Shown here: positions 25,419-33,448 of the stretch, in pieces | Position numbering within the stretch: position 1 is the first letter of the stretch | Layout of the letters: the number at the start of each line of letters is the position of its first letter | Source of the DNA: UBA4416 sp044357775 | GTDB lineage: Bacteria; Bacteroidota; Bacteroidia; B-17B0; Aurantibacillaceae | DNA: 40,281 nt | Assembly (NCBI GenBank): GCA_044357775.1 | Contig: JBIKOX010000002.1 | Location: 1-40,281, forward strand | Reading direction: 5' to 3' | Made by a program: the position numbers and the translations under genes | The notes under the pieces: model-generated | The model's database searches: none | The model's input: only the letters and a program-made list of their open reading frames with translations | Told to the model about the DNA's origin: nothing

Positions 25419-26549
25419 ATGGATGTAAAATATTATTTATTTGTAATTAGCGTCATTATTACTGCTTGCTCTTCAAGCAATCAAAAAAAAGATAACGCCG
25501 ATAAATTTCAAATAGTTACAACGCATTATGCAACACGATTTGCCATAAAAAAAACAATGAACTATACTGTTTTGGAATTGCTTGGAAACAAAAACAACTC
25601 GGAAGTAACAGCAACTTTTGTGCTCTATAAAAATCAAAAGCCTACGTATAGTGAAAATGCTTATTATATAAAAACTCCGGTAAAAACCGTTGCCTGCATG
25701 AGTTCGATCTATTCTGCTATGTTGTCCAAATTAAAATGCGAGCAAGCTATTGTAGCTATCGATAACGTAGATTATTATACAAACTCTTTTATAAAAAATA
25801 AGGTAAAAGAAAAAAAAATTACAGAACTATCAAAAGGAGCACAAGTTGATATTGAAAAAACAATAGCGTTAAAGCCTGATTTATTTTTAACATTTGGAAT
25901 GGGAAATCCGAAAGAAGATGTTGATCAAAAATTAGTAAGCGCTGGTATTCCAATTGCAATTAGCATCGATCATTTAGAAGAAACGCCTTTAGCTAGAGCC
26001 GAATGGATAAAGTTTTTTTCCTATTTTTTTAATAAAGAAAATTTAGCTGATTCGTTGTTTACTGAAACCGAAAAAAAATATGCTTACTTGAAATCGCTAA
26101 CCGAAAACCTAAAAACAAAACCAACTGTATTGACTGAAATAAAATACGGCGATGCATGGTATGTGCCATCTGGAAAAAGCTACATGGCGCATTTAATAAA
26201 TGATGCAGGCGGCCATTATTTTTGGAAAGATGACCATAAAACAGGAAGTACTCCTTTATCTTTTGAAACAGTTTATGCTAAAGCTAAAGATTGCGATATT
26301 TGGATTAACTTATATAACATTAATACCAAAAAAGAACTGTTGAGCTACGATGAGCGTTATAGTTTTTTTAAAGCTTATAAAAATAATGGTTTATATAATA
26401 ACAATAAAAATCAAAATGCAAATGGCTACAGCAATTACTGGGAAACAGGCATTACTAATCCAGAAGAGGTGCTAGCGGATTTAATTTATATATTCAATCC
26501 TAGTGTATTGCCAAATCATACGTTCACATTTTATAAAAAAATTGAGTAG
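25419..26549 (+). CDS. Periplasmic-binding lipoprotein of an iron-siderophore/cobalamin-type ABC importer
   Basis: A protein of 376 residues with a lipoprotein signal (lipobox near VIITAC, Cys about residue 17) followed by a SSSN linker. The core matches the BtuF/FecB-like class III binding fold: PVKTVACMSSIYSAM, TELSKGAQVDIEKTIALKPD near 130-150 (in part), and LLSYDERYSFFKAYKNN. It would capture a metal chelate, probably an iron-siderophore, haem or corrinoid, and hand it to the permease/ATPase pair encoded at 27012-28681. The substrate cannot be read from the sequence. A repeat array of about 430 bases separates this gene from its transporter partners. Confidence 0.85.
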   Translation: MDVKYYLFVISVIITACSSSNQKKDNADKFQIVTTHYATRFAIKKTMNYTVLELLGNKNNSEVTATFVLYKNQKPTYSENAYYIKTPVKTVACMSSIYSAMLSKLKCEQAIVAIDNVDYYTNSFIKNKVKEKKITELSKGAQVDIEKTIALKPDLFLTFGMGNPKEDVDQKLVSAGIPIAISIDHLEETPLARAEWIKFFSYFFNKENLADSLFTETEKKYAYLKSLTENLKTKPTVLTEIKYGDAWYVPSGKSYMAHLINDAGGHYFWKDDHKTGSTPLSFETVYAKAKDCDIWINLYNINTKKELLSYDERYSFFKAYKNNGLYNNNKNQNANGYSNYWETGITNPEEVLADLIYIFNPSVLPNHTFTFYKKIE

Positions 26550-26554
26550 AGAAT

Positions 26555-26594
26555 GGAACGCAGATGACGCAGATGGTTATGATAAAAAAGGATA
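26555..26594. repeat. Divergent inverted copy of the 86-bp repeat end
   Basis: The bases from GAACGCAGATGACGCAGATG onwards match, without gaps but imperfectly, the reverse complement of the end of the 86-bp units downstream (GAACGCAGATAGCGCTGATT). It begins just six bases after the stop of the binding-protein gene. The intergenic block is therefore bounded by oppositely oriented ends. Confidence 0.55.
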
Positions 26595-26636
26595 AAAAAT
26601 TGTTGCCATCATTCTTAACCTAATTTCTAAATGTTC

Positions 26637-26980
26637 TATAATAAAAAGGCACGTAAATTTGACAAGTGCTTAAAAATTACTCTAATCATTTTTAATCTGC
26701 TTAATCAGCGCTATCTGCGTTCCATAATAAAAAGACACGGAAATTTGACTAGCGCTTAAAAATTACTCTAATCATTTTTAATCTGCTTAATCAGCGCTAT
26801 CTGCGTTCTATAATAAAAAGACACGTAAATTTGACTAGCGCTTAAAAATTACTCTCATCATTTTTTATCTGCTTAATCAGCACTATCTGCGTTCTATAAT
26901 AAAAAGGTATGTAAATTTGACTAGCGCTTAAAAATTACTCTCATCATTTTTTATCTGCTTAATCAGCGCTATCTGCGTTC
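26637..26980. repeat. Four tandem 86-bp repeat units
   Basis: Four units occur at 26637-26722, 26723-26808, 26809-26894 and 26895-26980, each exactly 86 bases and differing at only a few positions, with a partial fifth unit running to about 27007. Each unit contains a TAAATTTG or one-base variant, TAGCGCTTAAAAATTACTC (first unit AAGTGCT), and ends ATCTGCTTAATCAGCGCTATC then TGCGTTC. They fill the 462-base gap between the importer's binding protein and permease. The units have no open frame of note and no CRISPR-like unique spacers. The stretch 26595-26636 shows nothing clear. Confidence 0.95.
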
Positions 26981-26999
26981 TATAATAAAAAAAGAAATG

Positions 27000-27007
27000 T
27001 AAATTTG
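27000..27007 (+). promoter_or_regulatory. -7 box TAAATTTG in the terminal partial repeat, before the permease gene
   Basis: A perfect TAnnTTTG box within the partial fifth repeat unit, ending four bases before the TTG start at 27012. The same box is perfect at 26654-26661, 26826-26833 and 26912-26919 and mutated at one base in unit 2. The last copy may drive the permease/ATPase pair. Confidence 0.45.
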
Positions 27008-27011
27008 CACA

Positions 27012-28010
27012 TTGAAACAATCTAAATTCATATTAACAACCATTTACTTAACGCTAATATTACTAGCATTTACAACTGTTGATTTGTGTTTTGGCAGTAT
27101 TAATTTATTTTCTTTAGAAACAACAAGCCCTTTGTTTTCAACTATTTTTTTTGATATTAGATTACCAAAAACATTAACCTGCATCATAGCAGGTTCTAGT
27201 TTAGCATTGTGCGGTTTACTGATGCAAAGTTTATTCCGAAATCCGCTTTCTGGGCCTTATGTTTTGGGAGTGAGCAGCGGCTCAAGTTTATTTGTAGCAA
27301 TTGCCACCATGCTTATTTCATCCATTCAAGTATCAGGATTTTATTTAATGGGAAAAAGTATTGTCACACTTTTTTCAATAGCTGGAGCTTTTCTGGTGAC
27401 ACTAGTCATTTTAATAATTTCTAAAAAAAACAAAAGCAACATTACTATTTTATTAGTTGGTTTAATGTTAGGCCAAATTTTAGGTGCTTTGCAAGCGTTA
27501 ATTGAATACACAAGTAGCGCTGATAATTTAAAAACTTTTGTTATTTGGGGCATGGGTAGTGTTGGGAGCACAACCCTACAGGATTTATTTTTTGTAATAC
27601 CAATTTATATTCTTGCAATTACATCTAGCTTCTTTTTTATAAAGCCGCTCAATGCTATTTTACTAAACGAGCAGTATGCACAAAATTTAGGTATTAATGT
27701 CAATAATTTAAGAATATCAATTATCATTATCACTGCCATTCTAGTAGGTCTTATTACAGCATTTTGCGGACCAATCGCTTTTGTTGGCATCTCTGTTCCA
27801 ATAGCTTCACGTTTATTTTTTAAAACATCCCATCATTTACATCAAATAGTTTTTTGTTTAATTATTGGAGCTTGCGTCCTATTATCTGCTGATTGTATTT
27901 GTCAATTATTAAGTAGTCAATTTCTTTTGCCAATTAATACAGTTACCACCTTGATTGGATCGCCAGTTGTAATTTATTTATTATTTAAATCTAAATTTAG
28001 TATAGGATGA
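27012..28010 (+). CDS. FecCD/BtuC-type ABC importer permease
   Basis: A protein of 332 residues with about nine or ten membrane helices. Family signatures are RLPKTLTCIIAGSSLALCGL, FRNPLSGPYVLGVSSGSS (about 75-92) and AFCGPIAFVGISVPIASRLF near 250-270. It forms a dimer in the inner membrane that accepts substrate from the lipoprotein encoded at 25419. The start is TTG: an in-frame stop at 27000-27002 leaves no ATG, and the first helix begins at residue 7. It overlaps the ATPase gene by four bases (28007-28010), so translation is coupled. Confidence 0.9.
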   Translation: MKQSKFILTTIYLTLILLAFTTVDLCFGSINLFSLETTSPLFSTIFFDIRLPKTLTCIIAGSSLALCGLLMQSLFRNPLSGPYVLGVSSGSSLFVAIATMLISSIQVSGFYLMGKSIVTLFSIAGAFLVTLVILIISKKNKSNITILLVGLMLGQILGALQALIEYTSSADNLKTFVIWGMGSVGSTTLQDLFFVIPIYILAITSSFFFIKPLNAILLNEQYAQNLGINVNNLRISIIIITAILVGLITAFCGPIAFVGISVPIASRLFFKTSHHLHQIVFCLIIGACVLLSADCICQLLSSQFLLPINTVTTLIGSPVVIYLLFKSKFSIG

Positions 28011-28681
28011 TAGATATTAAACAATTAGAAATTGGATATACTGATAAACGCAAAAATATCAGCGTTTTTAAAAACATCAATTTGACCTTAGGTGCTGGCA
28101 ATTTAATTGGTTTAATGGGTGATAATGGCATTGGCAAATCCACTTTCTTAAAAACGATAACAGGAAACTTAGCTCCATTATCAGGAGAAATCGTATTAAA
28201 TTCAAAAACTATCAGTAATTATTCGGCACAGCAATTAGCGCAATTACTTTCAATTGTTATTACAGAAAAAGTTGGTGGATTTAATTTAACGGTGTGGGAC
28301 GTTGTAGCTTCTGGAAGAACGCCTTATATTTCTATTTTTGGAAAACTAACAGCAGAAGATGAAGGTATTGTTAACTCAAGTTTACAGCAATTAAATTTAG
28401 AGCCATTAAAAGATAAATTGATTGATGCATTAAGTGATGGACAACGCCAAAAAGTGATGATTGCAAAATCGCTAGCGCAACAAACTCCAATTATCGTTTT
28501 AGATGAACCAACTGCATTCCTAGATTATACATCAAAACATCTGTTATTTATAACACTAAAGAAATTATGTGTGGAACAAAATAAACTCATTATAGTTTCT
28601 TCTCATGATATAGATTTAATGAAGCGATACATTACAAAATCTATTACCATGACTACAGAAAATAAGTTGGAAGTAATTTAA
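28007..28681 (+). CDS. ABC importer ATPase, iron/corrinoid type
   Basis: A protein of 224 residues, short compared with the usual 250-260 of FecE/BtuD proteins. Walker A is GDNGIGKST, the signature is LSDGQRQKV (an LSGGQ variant with Asp), Walker B is IIVLDEPTAFLDY, and the switch His lies in VSSHD. It energises the permease encoded directly upstream with a four-base overlap. The C-terminus ends soon after the H-loop (MTTENKLEVI), which explains the short length. It converges on hemB, with 26 bases between stops. Confidence 0.93.
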   Translation: MIDIKQLEIGYTDKRKNISVFKNINLTLGAGNLIGLMGDNGIGKSTFLKTITGNLAPLSGEIVLNSKTISNYSAQQLAQLLSIVITEKVGGFNLTVWDVVASGRTPYISIFGKLTAEDEGIVNSSLQQLNLEPLKDKLIDALSDGQRQKVMIAKSLAQQTPIIVLDEPTAFLDYTSKHLLFITLKKLCVEQNKLIIVSSHDIDLMKRYITKSITMTTENKLEVI

Positions 28682-28707
28682 TGAATTTCCTTTAGCACAT
28701 AAACGAC

Positions 28708-29682
28708 TTACTTTTTATGTTTCATCGCCCACTCTTTTGCAAAATAAGTAAGAATAACAGAAGCGCCTGCACGTTTTATACTTAATAAAATTTCATCGCG
28801 CACTCTGTCGCCATCAATCCAACCCTTGGCTGCGGCAGCTTTTACCATGGCATATTCGCCACTGACATTATAAGCTGCAATTGGCAAATCAAAATTGGTA
28901 CTTAAATCTTTTATAATATCTAAGTAAGATAAGGCTGGTTTTACCATTAAAAAATCAGCACCTTCTTCTAAATCTAATTGAGCCTCAATCATTGCTTCTT
29001 TACTATTTGCCGGATTCATTTGATAGGTTTTTTTATCCCCAAATTTTGGAGCACTATCTAAAGCATCTCTAAACGGACCATAAAAGGCACTTGCATACTT
29101 AGCTGTGTAACTCATAATAGATACATTTGTAAATCCGGCATCATCTAGTGAATCTCTAAGGTAACCCACTCGGCCATCCATCATATCGCTTGGCCCAATA
29201 ATATCAATGCCACACTCCGCTTGTGCAACGGCCATCTTCGCTAAAATCTCTAACGTTTCATCATTCACAATTTCTCCGTTTTTCACTAAACCATCGTGAC
29301 CATCGCTGCTGTATGGATCCATTGCGACATCAGTCATAATGCACGCTTCCGGAAACTTCTTTTTAATAAGCGTTAAGGTTTTTAAGTACAAACTATCTTT
29401 GCTATAACTTTCTGTTGCTGTTTTATCTTTAAACTTGTCCGTTAGACTTGGGAATACATCAAAGGTGGTGATGCCTAATTTTAAACACTGCTCAATTTCT
29501 TTCAGCATTAAGTCCGGACTGAAACGAAAAATCCCAGGCATTGATTTCACTTCTGTTTTTTTATTTTTTCCATCAATTAAAAATAATGGAAAAATAAAGT
29601 CGTTTACTGTAACATGATTTTCTTGTACTAAATTTCTGATTGCTTCAGACTTACGATTTCTGCGCGGACGATGTGTTATCAT
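28708..29682 (-). CDS. hemB: Porphobilinogen synthase (delta-aminolevulinate dehydratase)
   Basis: A protein of 324 residues, full length. It condenses two 5-aminolevulinate molecules to porphobilinogen. The Schiff-base lysines are K195 (SYTAKYASAFYG) and K248 (FLMVKPALSYLD); YNVSGEY lies near 271-277. The metal site reads TDVAMDPYSSDGHDG (117-131), with Asp in place of the three Cys of zinc-dependent enzymes, so a magnesium-type enzyme is expected. It is the last gene of the minus-strand run hemA, hemCD, membrane protein, hemB, and its start overlaps the preceding gene by 32 bases. Confidence 0.97.
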   Translation of the reverse strand: MITHRPRRNRKSEAIRNLVQENHVTVNDFIFPLFLIDGKNKKTEVKSMPGIFRFSPDLMLKEIEQCLKLGITTFDVFPSLTDKFKDKTATESYSKDSLYLKTLTLIKKKFPEACIMTDVAMDPYSSDGHDGLVKNGEIVNDETLEILAKMAVAQAECGIDIIGPSDMMDGRVGYLRDSLDDAGFTNVSIMSYTAKYASAFYGPFRDALDSAPKFGDKKTYQMNPANSKEAMIEAQLDLEEGADFLMVKPALSYLDIIKDLSTNFDLPIAAYNVSGEYAMVKAAAAKGWIDGDRVRDEILLSIKRAGASVILTYFAKEWAMKHKK

Positions 29683-30358
29683 AATGTATTGATTGATTAG
29701 TTGAATTTAATTTAACGCCTTTATAAAAATAATACATTGAGCCACACAAAACTATATGACTAAGATCTAAATGATTAAACCACACTGATATGGCTAATTT
29801 AAATAGATGCACTAATACAGCGAGAATAGTTACTCCTACGCCTATTAACATATATTTACTTAATTCGGATTTAGTTTTTTTATAATGAATACCTTCTAAT
29901 ATGCAAACAATCAATAACAAACTCATAGCTGCATGAATTTCTACAACCAGAAACGAAAAAACAGTATACGTTAAAATAACAGCGCAAGCTATTTGAATAT
30001 AATTTAAAATCAATAAAGGTTTAAATAGCGATTGTTTAATAGAAGGTTTAGCGTGATAAATAGCCGCTGTTTGAGCAAATGCCACGCCAAGGACATTGGC
30101 TTCCCAACCATAAATTTTTGCTTTAAATCCAAAGTAATATAAAAATCCGTGACCAATAAATGCTGCAATAAAAGCTGATAAACCAATGGCTAAAAAAAAC
30201 CAACGGTATAAATTTGGACCAATAAATTGTTTTTGTTCTTTTGTCTTTAAAAAGGCAAATAAACATAGCGCAGCAAATAATAAATTTGTACCAGCAGTAA
30301 TAGGTTCATCAATGCGCAGATTTCCAAGGTAGATAGTTGGGTTTTGAAAAGGTGTCAT
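29651..30358 (-). CDS. Seven-helix membrane protein within the tetrapyrrole operon
   Basis: A protein of 235 residues with about seven membrane helices. Polar residues sit in them: Gly-His (FIGHGFLYYFG) in helix 2, Glu-His (VEIHAAMS) in helix 5, and His residues in the last part (VHLFKLAISVWFNHLDLSH). A His near the end of the last helix plus acidic residues recalls the CREST hydrolase superfamily (ceramidase/PAQR-like), but this is only a resemblance. No named family recognised. It lies between hemCD (32 bases upstream) and hemB (32-base overlap), so it is co-translated with tetrapyrrole enzymes. Confidence 0.65.
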   Translation of the reverse strand: MTPFQNPTIYLGNLRIDEPITAGTNLLFAALCLFAFLKTKEQKQFIGPNLYRWFFLAIGLSAFIAAFIGHGFLYYFGFKAKIYGWEANVLGVAFAQTAAIYHAKPSIKQSLFKPLLILNYIQIACAVILTYTVFSFLVVEIHAAMSLLLIVCILEGIHYKKTKSELSKYMLIGVGVTILAVLVHLFKLAISVWFNHLDLSHIVLCGSMYYFYKGVKLNSTNQSIHYDNTSSAQKS

Positions 30359-30390
30359 TACTTATTTAATTAAATATCTCTTCGGTGAAT

Positions 30391-31968
30391 TTATAAGGTG
30401 TGTAAAATAGCTCTATATAAACCTAAATCATCAAACGAATGTGGTTTAGAAATTTGATCGGCTTTTACTTTTGCTTTTAATAATGATTTTTCAGTCGCTT
30501 CACCCATTGCAATAACTTTTTGATGTGCATGAATTTTATTTTTTTCTAAATAAGATTCCGCATTACTTGGACTTGTAAATACCAATATATCAGTTGTTTC
30601 AGGCACTTCGTGAGGCACTTTTAAAGCAGCGTATATTGGTAAGTCAATTACATTTTGTTGTTTTGGAAACTGCCATTGTATCGTTCTCATGCTTTCGCGA
30701 GCTACGGGAAAAACGACTTTTCCTAAACCTACACGTGCCGAAAATTGTTTTCCAACTAATTTTGTATCGGTACTTTGACCAATAAAATCGGCGCGTAATC
30801 CTAATTCGCGAATAGCTTGAGATGTTGACTTTCCGATACATCCAATTTTAGTATTACCAATATCAGGTTTTTGCATAAAGAAAAACTCAACGGCATGTTT
30901 ACTACTAAAAAACAACCAATCACTTTTAGGTAAATCCTTAATCGTTAGTTTTTTTAAATCAATTAAACTTTTACTTTCGATTGTAAATCCAAGGTTAGAC
31001 AACCATCTATTTAAGGTGTTGCTTTCGTGAGCATCTCTAGATATAAAAATAGATTTGGCATTAATGCGATGAATATGTTCTACTATTTTTTCGGGTAACT
31101 CCTCTGTGTTAGTTGTTTCGTAATACAAATGTTTTACTTGAGTATCCCAGACATCAGCCACAGAAACCCACACTTTAAATACTTTTTTATCTAAGTCATT
31201 TAATTCTGTTTCACAAAACACACCTAATGGTAATTGACAACCACCATCTAATAAATTTAAAACTCTTCGTTCAATGTTAATATTAATCATCACATCATAA
31301 TCACAAACAACATCAAAAATATCACTTAATTTAAAATCATCTTCGCGTATTTGCCAAGCTAAAACACCTTGTGCCGGCGCAGGAATAAACTCGTTTGGTT
31401 CTAATTGCTCAACTGTAAAATCAGATAAGTCCAAGTCTAAACGCTCTAATCCGGCGGCAGCTAAAATAATAGCATCGTATTGACCTTCTCTTAATTTGTT
31501 AATTCGGGTTGGAACATTACCGCGCAAATCCGCTATTTCTACATCGGGTCTAAATGCTAATAATTGTGATTTTCTTCTGGCAGAAGAAGTTCCAACTTTT
31601 GCACCTTTTTTTAAATTAAATTTTTGTTTATCATCTTCGGCTTCTTCTCGCATAATTAACCAATCCGCAGGATTTTCGCGAGAAGATACTCCTGCAATCA
31701 TTAATCCATCTGGACTTACGGTTGGTAAATCTTTGTGTGAGTGAACCGCCACATCAATTGTTTTTGCCAACAAGGCGTCTTCTAATTCTTTCGTAAAAAA
31801 TCCTTTACCTTCTAATTTGTCAAAACTAGTATTCCATTGTTGCGAGGTATCGCCTTTAGTTTCAATAATTTTTATTTCAACTTCATGTCCATTTTTTTCT
31901 AATAAGTCCTTTGTGAAATTAGCTTGCCAAAGTGCTAAATCGCTGCCGCGTGTGCCAATAATTATCAT
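30391..31968 (-). CDS. hemC-hemD: Porphobilinogen deaminase fused to uroporphyrinogen-III synthase
   Basis: A protein of 525 residues. The HemC part (1-about 300) begins GTRGSDLALWQA, has GFFTKELEDALL and HSHKDLPT (77-84), RRKSQLLAFRPD, and the dipyrromethane cofactor cysteine C244 in DGGCQLPLG. The HemD part (about 305-525) begins IFISRDAHESN and ends with FTSPSNAESYLE and IAMGEATEKSLL, typical of HemD. It turns four porphobilinogens into hydroxymethylbilane and cyclises that to uroporphyrinogen III, so fusion would channel the unstable intermediate. It lies 98 bases after hemA on the same strand; a single repeat core lies in that gap. Confidence 0.93.
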   Translation of the reverse strand: MIIIGTRGSDLALWQANFTKDLLEKNGHEVEIKIIETKGDTSQQWNTSFDKLEGKGFFTKELEDALLAKTIDVAVHSHKDLPTVSPDGLMIAGVSSRENPADWLIMREEAEDDKQKFNLKKGAKVGTSSARRKSQLLAFRPDVEIADLRGNVPTRINKLREGQYDAIILAAAGLERLDLDLSDFTVEQLEPNEFIPAPAQGVLAWQIREDDFKLSDIFDVVCDYDVMININIERRVLNLLDGGCQLPLGVFCETELNDLDKKVFKVWVSVADVWDTQVKHLYYETTNTEELPEKIVEHIHRINAKSIFISRDAHESNTLNRWLSNLGFTIESKSLIDLKKLTIKDLPKSDWLFFSSKHAVEFFFMQKPDIGNTKIGCIGKSTSQAIRELGLRADFIGQSTDTKLVGKQFSARVGLGKVVFPVARESMRTIQWQFPKQQNVIDLPIYAALKVPHEVPETTDILVFTSPSNAESYLEKNKIHAHQKVIAMGEATEKSLLKAKVKADQISKPHSFDDLGLYRAILHTL

Positions 31969-32014
31969 AAGTATTTGTAATAAAATTAGAGGCTACAAGA
32001 TAACCTATTTTTTT

Positions 32015-32038
32015 GTCAGTTCGAGGAGAGTCGAGAAC
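32015..32038. repeat. Single core of the GTCAGTTCGAG repeat between hemA and hemCD
   Basis: A lone GTCAGTTCGAGGAGAGTCGA followed by GAAC. It is the core sequence of the arrays at 1345-1837 and 3102-3322, differing in the central bases. With TT and AA flanks it can fold into an imperfect stem, and could affect hemA/hemCD mRNA. Confidence 0.8.
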
Positions 32039-32066
32039 TTTTTTGAAGTCTTTTCGAAACAGAAAA

Positions 32067-33296
32067 CTAAATATCTTCTTCTAAAAAAACTTTTTTAGCG
32101 GTTTTAATGGCTAAAGCATTATACTTTTTTTCCATATAACTTAATACTTTTTCAATCACTTCTTTGCCTTGCGGATCAAGCGCGTTCATTTCTTTTGCAA
32201 ACACTTCGTTTAAAGCTAACTCCTTAATATATTTAATTTGCTTAGGAATTTCGCCGAAAGCTAACTCGATTTTTCGTTCTTGAAAAAGTTGCTTAAATCC
32301 TTCCACTTTTTCATTAATAATTATATTGCATGCCTCTATTTCATGCTCTCGTTTTAATAAATTTTCGGCAGCTTGTATTTTTAATGATTCAATATCAATA
32401 TAACACAAATCATTTGATGCTATAATTGAAACGTCAACATCTGCAGGCAAAGCCAAATCAATAATTACTTTTTTTGAACAATCGTTTCCTAGCAAAGAGC
32501 TATAAACATCCTTTGTAATTATTGGTTCCTGGGCTGAGGTACATGTAATTAAAACATCAAATCCCTCGTTGTAATCTTTAATATTTACTAACTCACGAGC
32601 GCTGCCATTAAGCTCTTTGGCTAACTTTTCAGCATTTGCTAAGGTTCTATTAAAAACTATAAAATTAGCATATTGGTGTTTTTTTAAATACTTAGCCATG
32701 TTAGAGTTTGTTTCTCCGGCACCGACAAAAATAATTCGAGCGTTATTTTTAATTCCTAAACTCCTTAATTGGCGATATGCTAACGATACAATTGAAACGG
32801 GATTTTTTGCAATATCCGTATCGGTGTAAACCTGCTTAGCGGTTTCAATAGTTTGCTTTATTGCCATGCGTATTGTATCGCCAGTTAATCCTAATAAATT
32901 ACAAAACTCATATGATTTTCGAACCTGAGTAATTATTTCTCGTTCGCCAACAACAAGCGAATCAAGCGAAGCCGACACTTCAAATAAATGCTTTAAAGCA
33001 GCGTCTCCTTCAAATAGTATTGTTTTATCAATTAATAATTGTATGTCTTCGGCATTTAATCTAGAGTTAACCGACTTGTACAAATCTGTTAAAAATAATG
33101 GATTAATATCACGATCTGTTTTTATAATAAACTCTACACGATTACATGTACTTAAAAACATTAGCTCTGATAATTCCATTCTAATTTTTAAACCACCTAA
33201 ATAATCTTGTTGATGATTTTCATCTAAGTGCAATTTTCCAATTAGTTCTAGTGGAGCTAATTTATAGGTGATAGAAATTATTTTAAAAGAGTTCAT
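32067..33296 (-). CDS. hemA: Glutamyl-tRNA reductase
   Basis: A protein of 409 residues, standard length. It reduces glutamyl-tRNA to glutamate-1-semialdehyde with NADPH, the first committed step of C5-pathway tetrapyrrole synthesis. The catalytic cysteine is C51 in LSTCNRVEF, GEREIITQVRKSY lies near 116-128, and the NADPH-binding loop is FVGAGETNSNMA (about 189-200). First gene of the minus-strand tetrapyrrole run. A small inverted repeat, ACGAC-AAAA-GTCGT (33303-33316), lies just upstream of the start and overlaps a 7/8 -7 box on this strand, so it may be a control site. Confidence 0.96.
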   Translation of the reverse strand: MNSFKIISITYKLAPLELIGKLHLDENHQQDYLGGLKIRMELSELMFLSTCNRVEFIIKTDRDINPLFLTDLYKSVNSRLNAEDIQLLIDKTILFEGDAALKHLFEVSASLDSLVVGEREIITQVRKSYEFCNLLGLTGDTIRMAIKQTIETAKQVYTDTDIAKNPVSIVSLAYRQLRSLGIKNNARIIFVGAGETNSNMAKYLKKHQYANFIVFNRTLANAEKLAKELNGSARELVNIKDYNEGFDVLITCTSAQEPIITKDVYSSLLGNDCSKKVIIDLALPADVDVSIIASNDLCYIDIESLKIQAAENLLKREHEIEACNIIINEKVEGFKQLFQERKIELAFGEIPKQIKYIKELALNEVFAKEMNALDPQGKEVIEKVLSYMEKKYNALAIKTAKKVFLEEDI

Positions 33297-33302
33297 TTTT
33301 CT

Positions 33303-33316
33303 ACGACAAAAGTCGT
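33303..33316 (-). promoter_or_regulatory. Small inverted repeat at the hemA promoter
   Basis: ACGAC (33303-33307) and GTCGT (33312-33316) are separated by AAAA. On the minus strand the same bases contain GACTTTTG (33307-33314), a 7/8 match to the -7 box, about ten bases before the hemA ATG. It may be an operator or chance; short stems are common in AT-rich DNA. Confidence 0.3.
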
Positions 33317-33448
33317 TAAATCAAGCTCTTCGTGTGTCATAGAATTGTCATAACTTTATATTTAAACTAAATCTAAATAAGGATAGTGCTTTAGTTGCCT
33401 TGTAATTACCTAAAGTTTTACGTTACTTAGTTATAAATTTTAGTAATA

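Noticed and set aside
26637..26980. CRISPR array
   Set aside because: The whole 86-bp unit repeats, with no unique spacers, and there are no cas genes.
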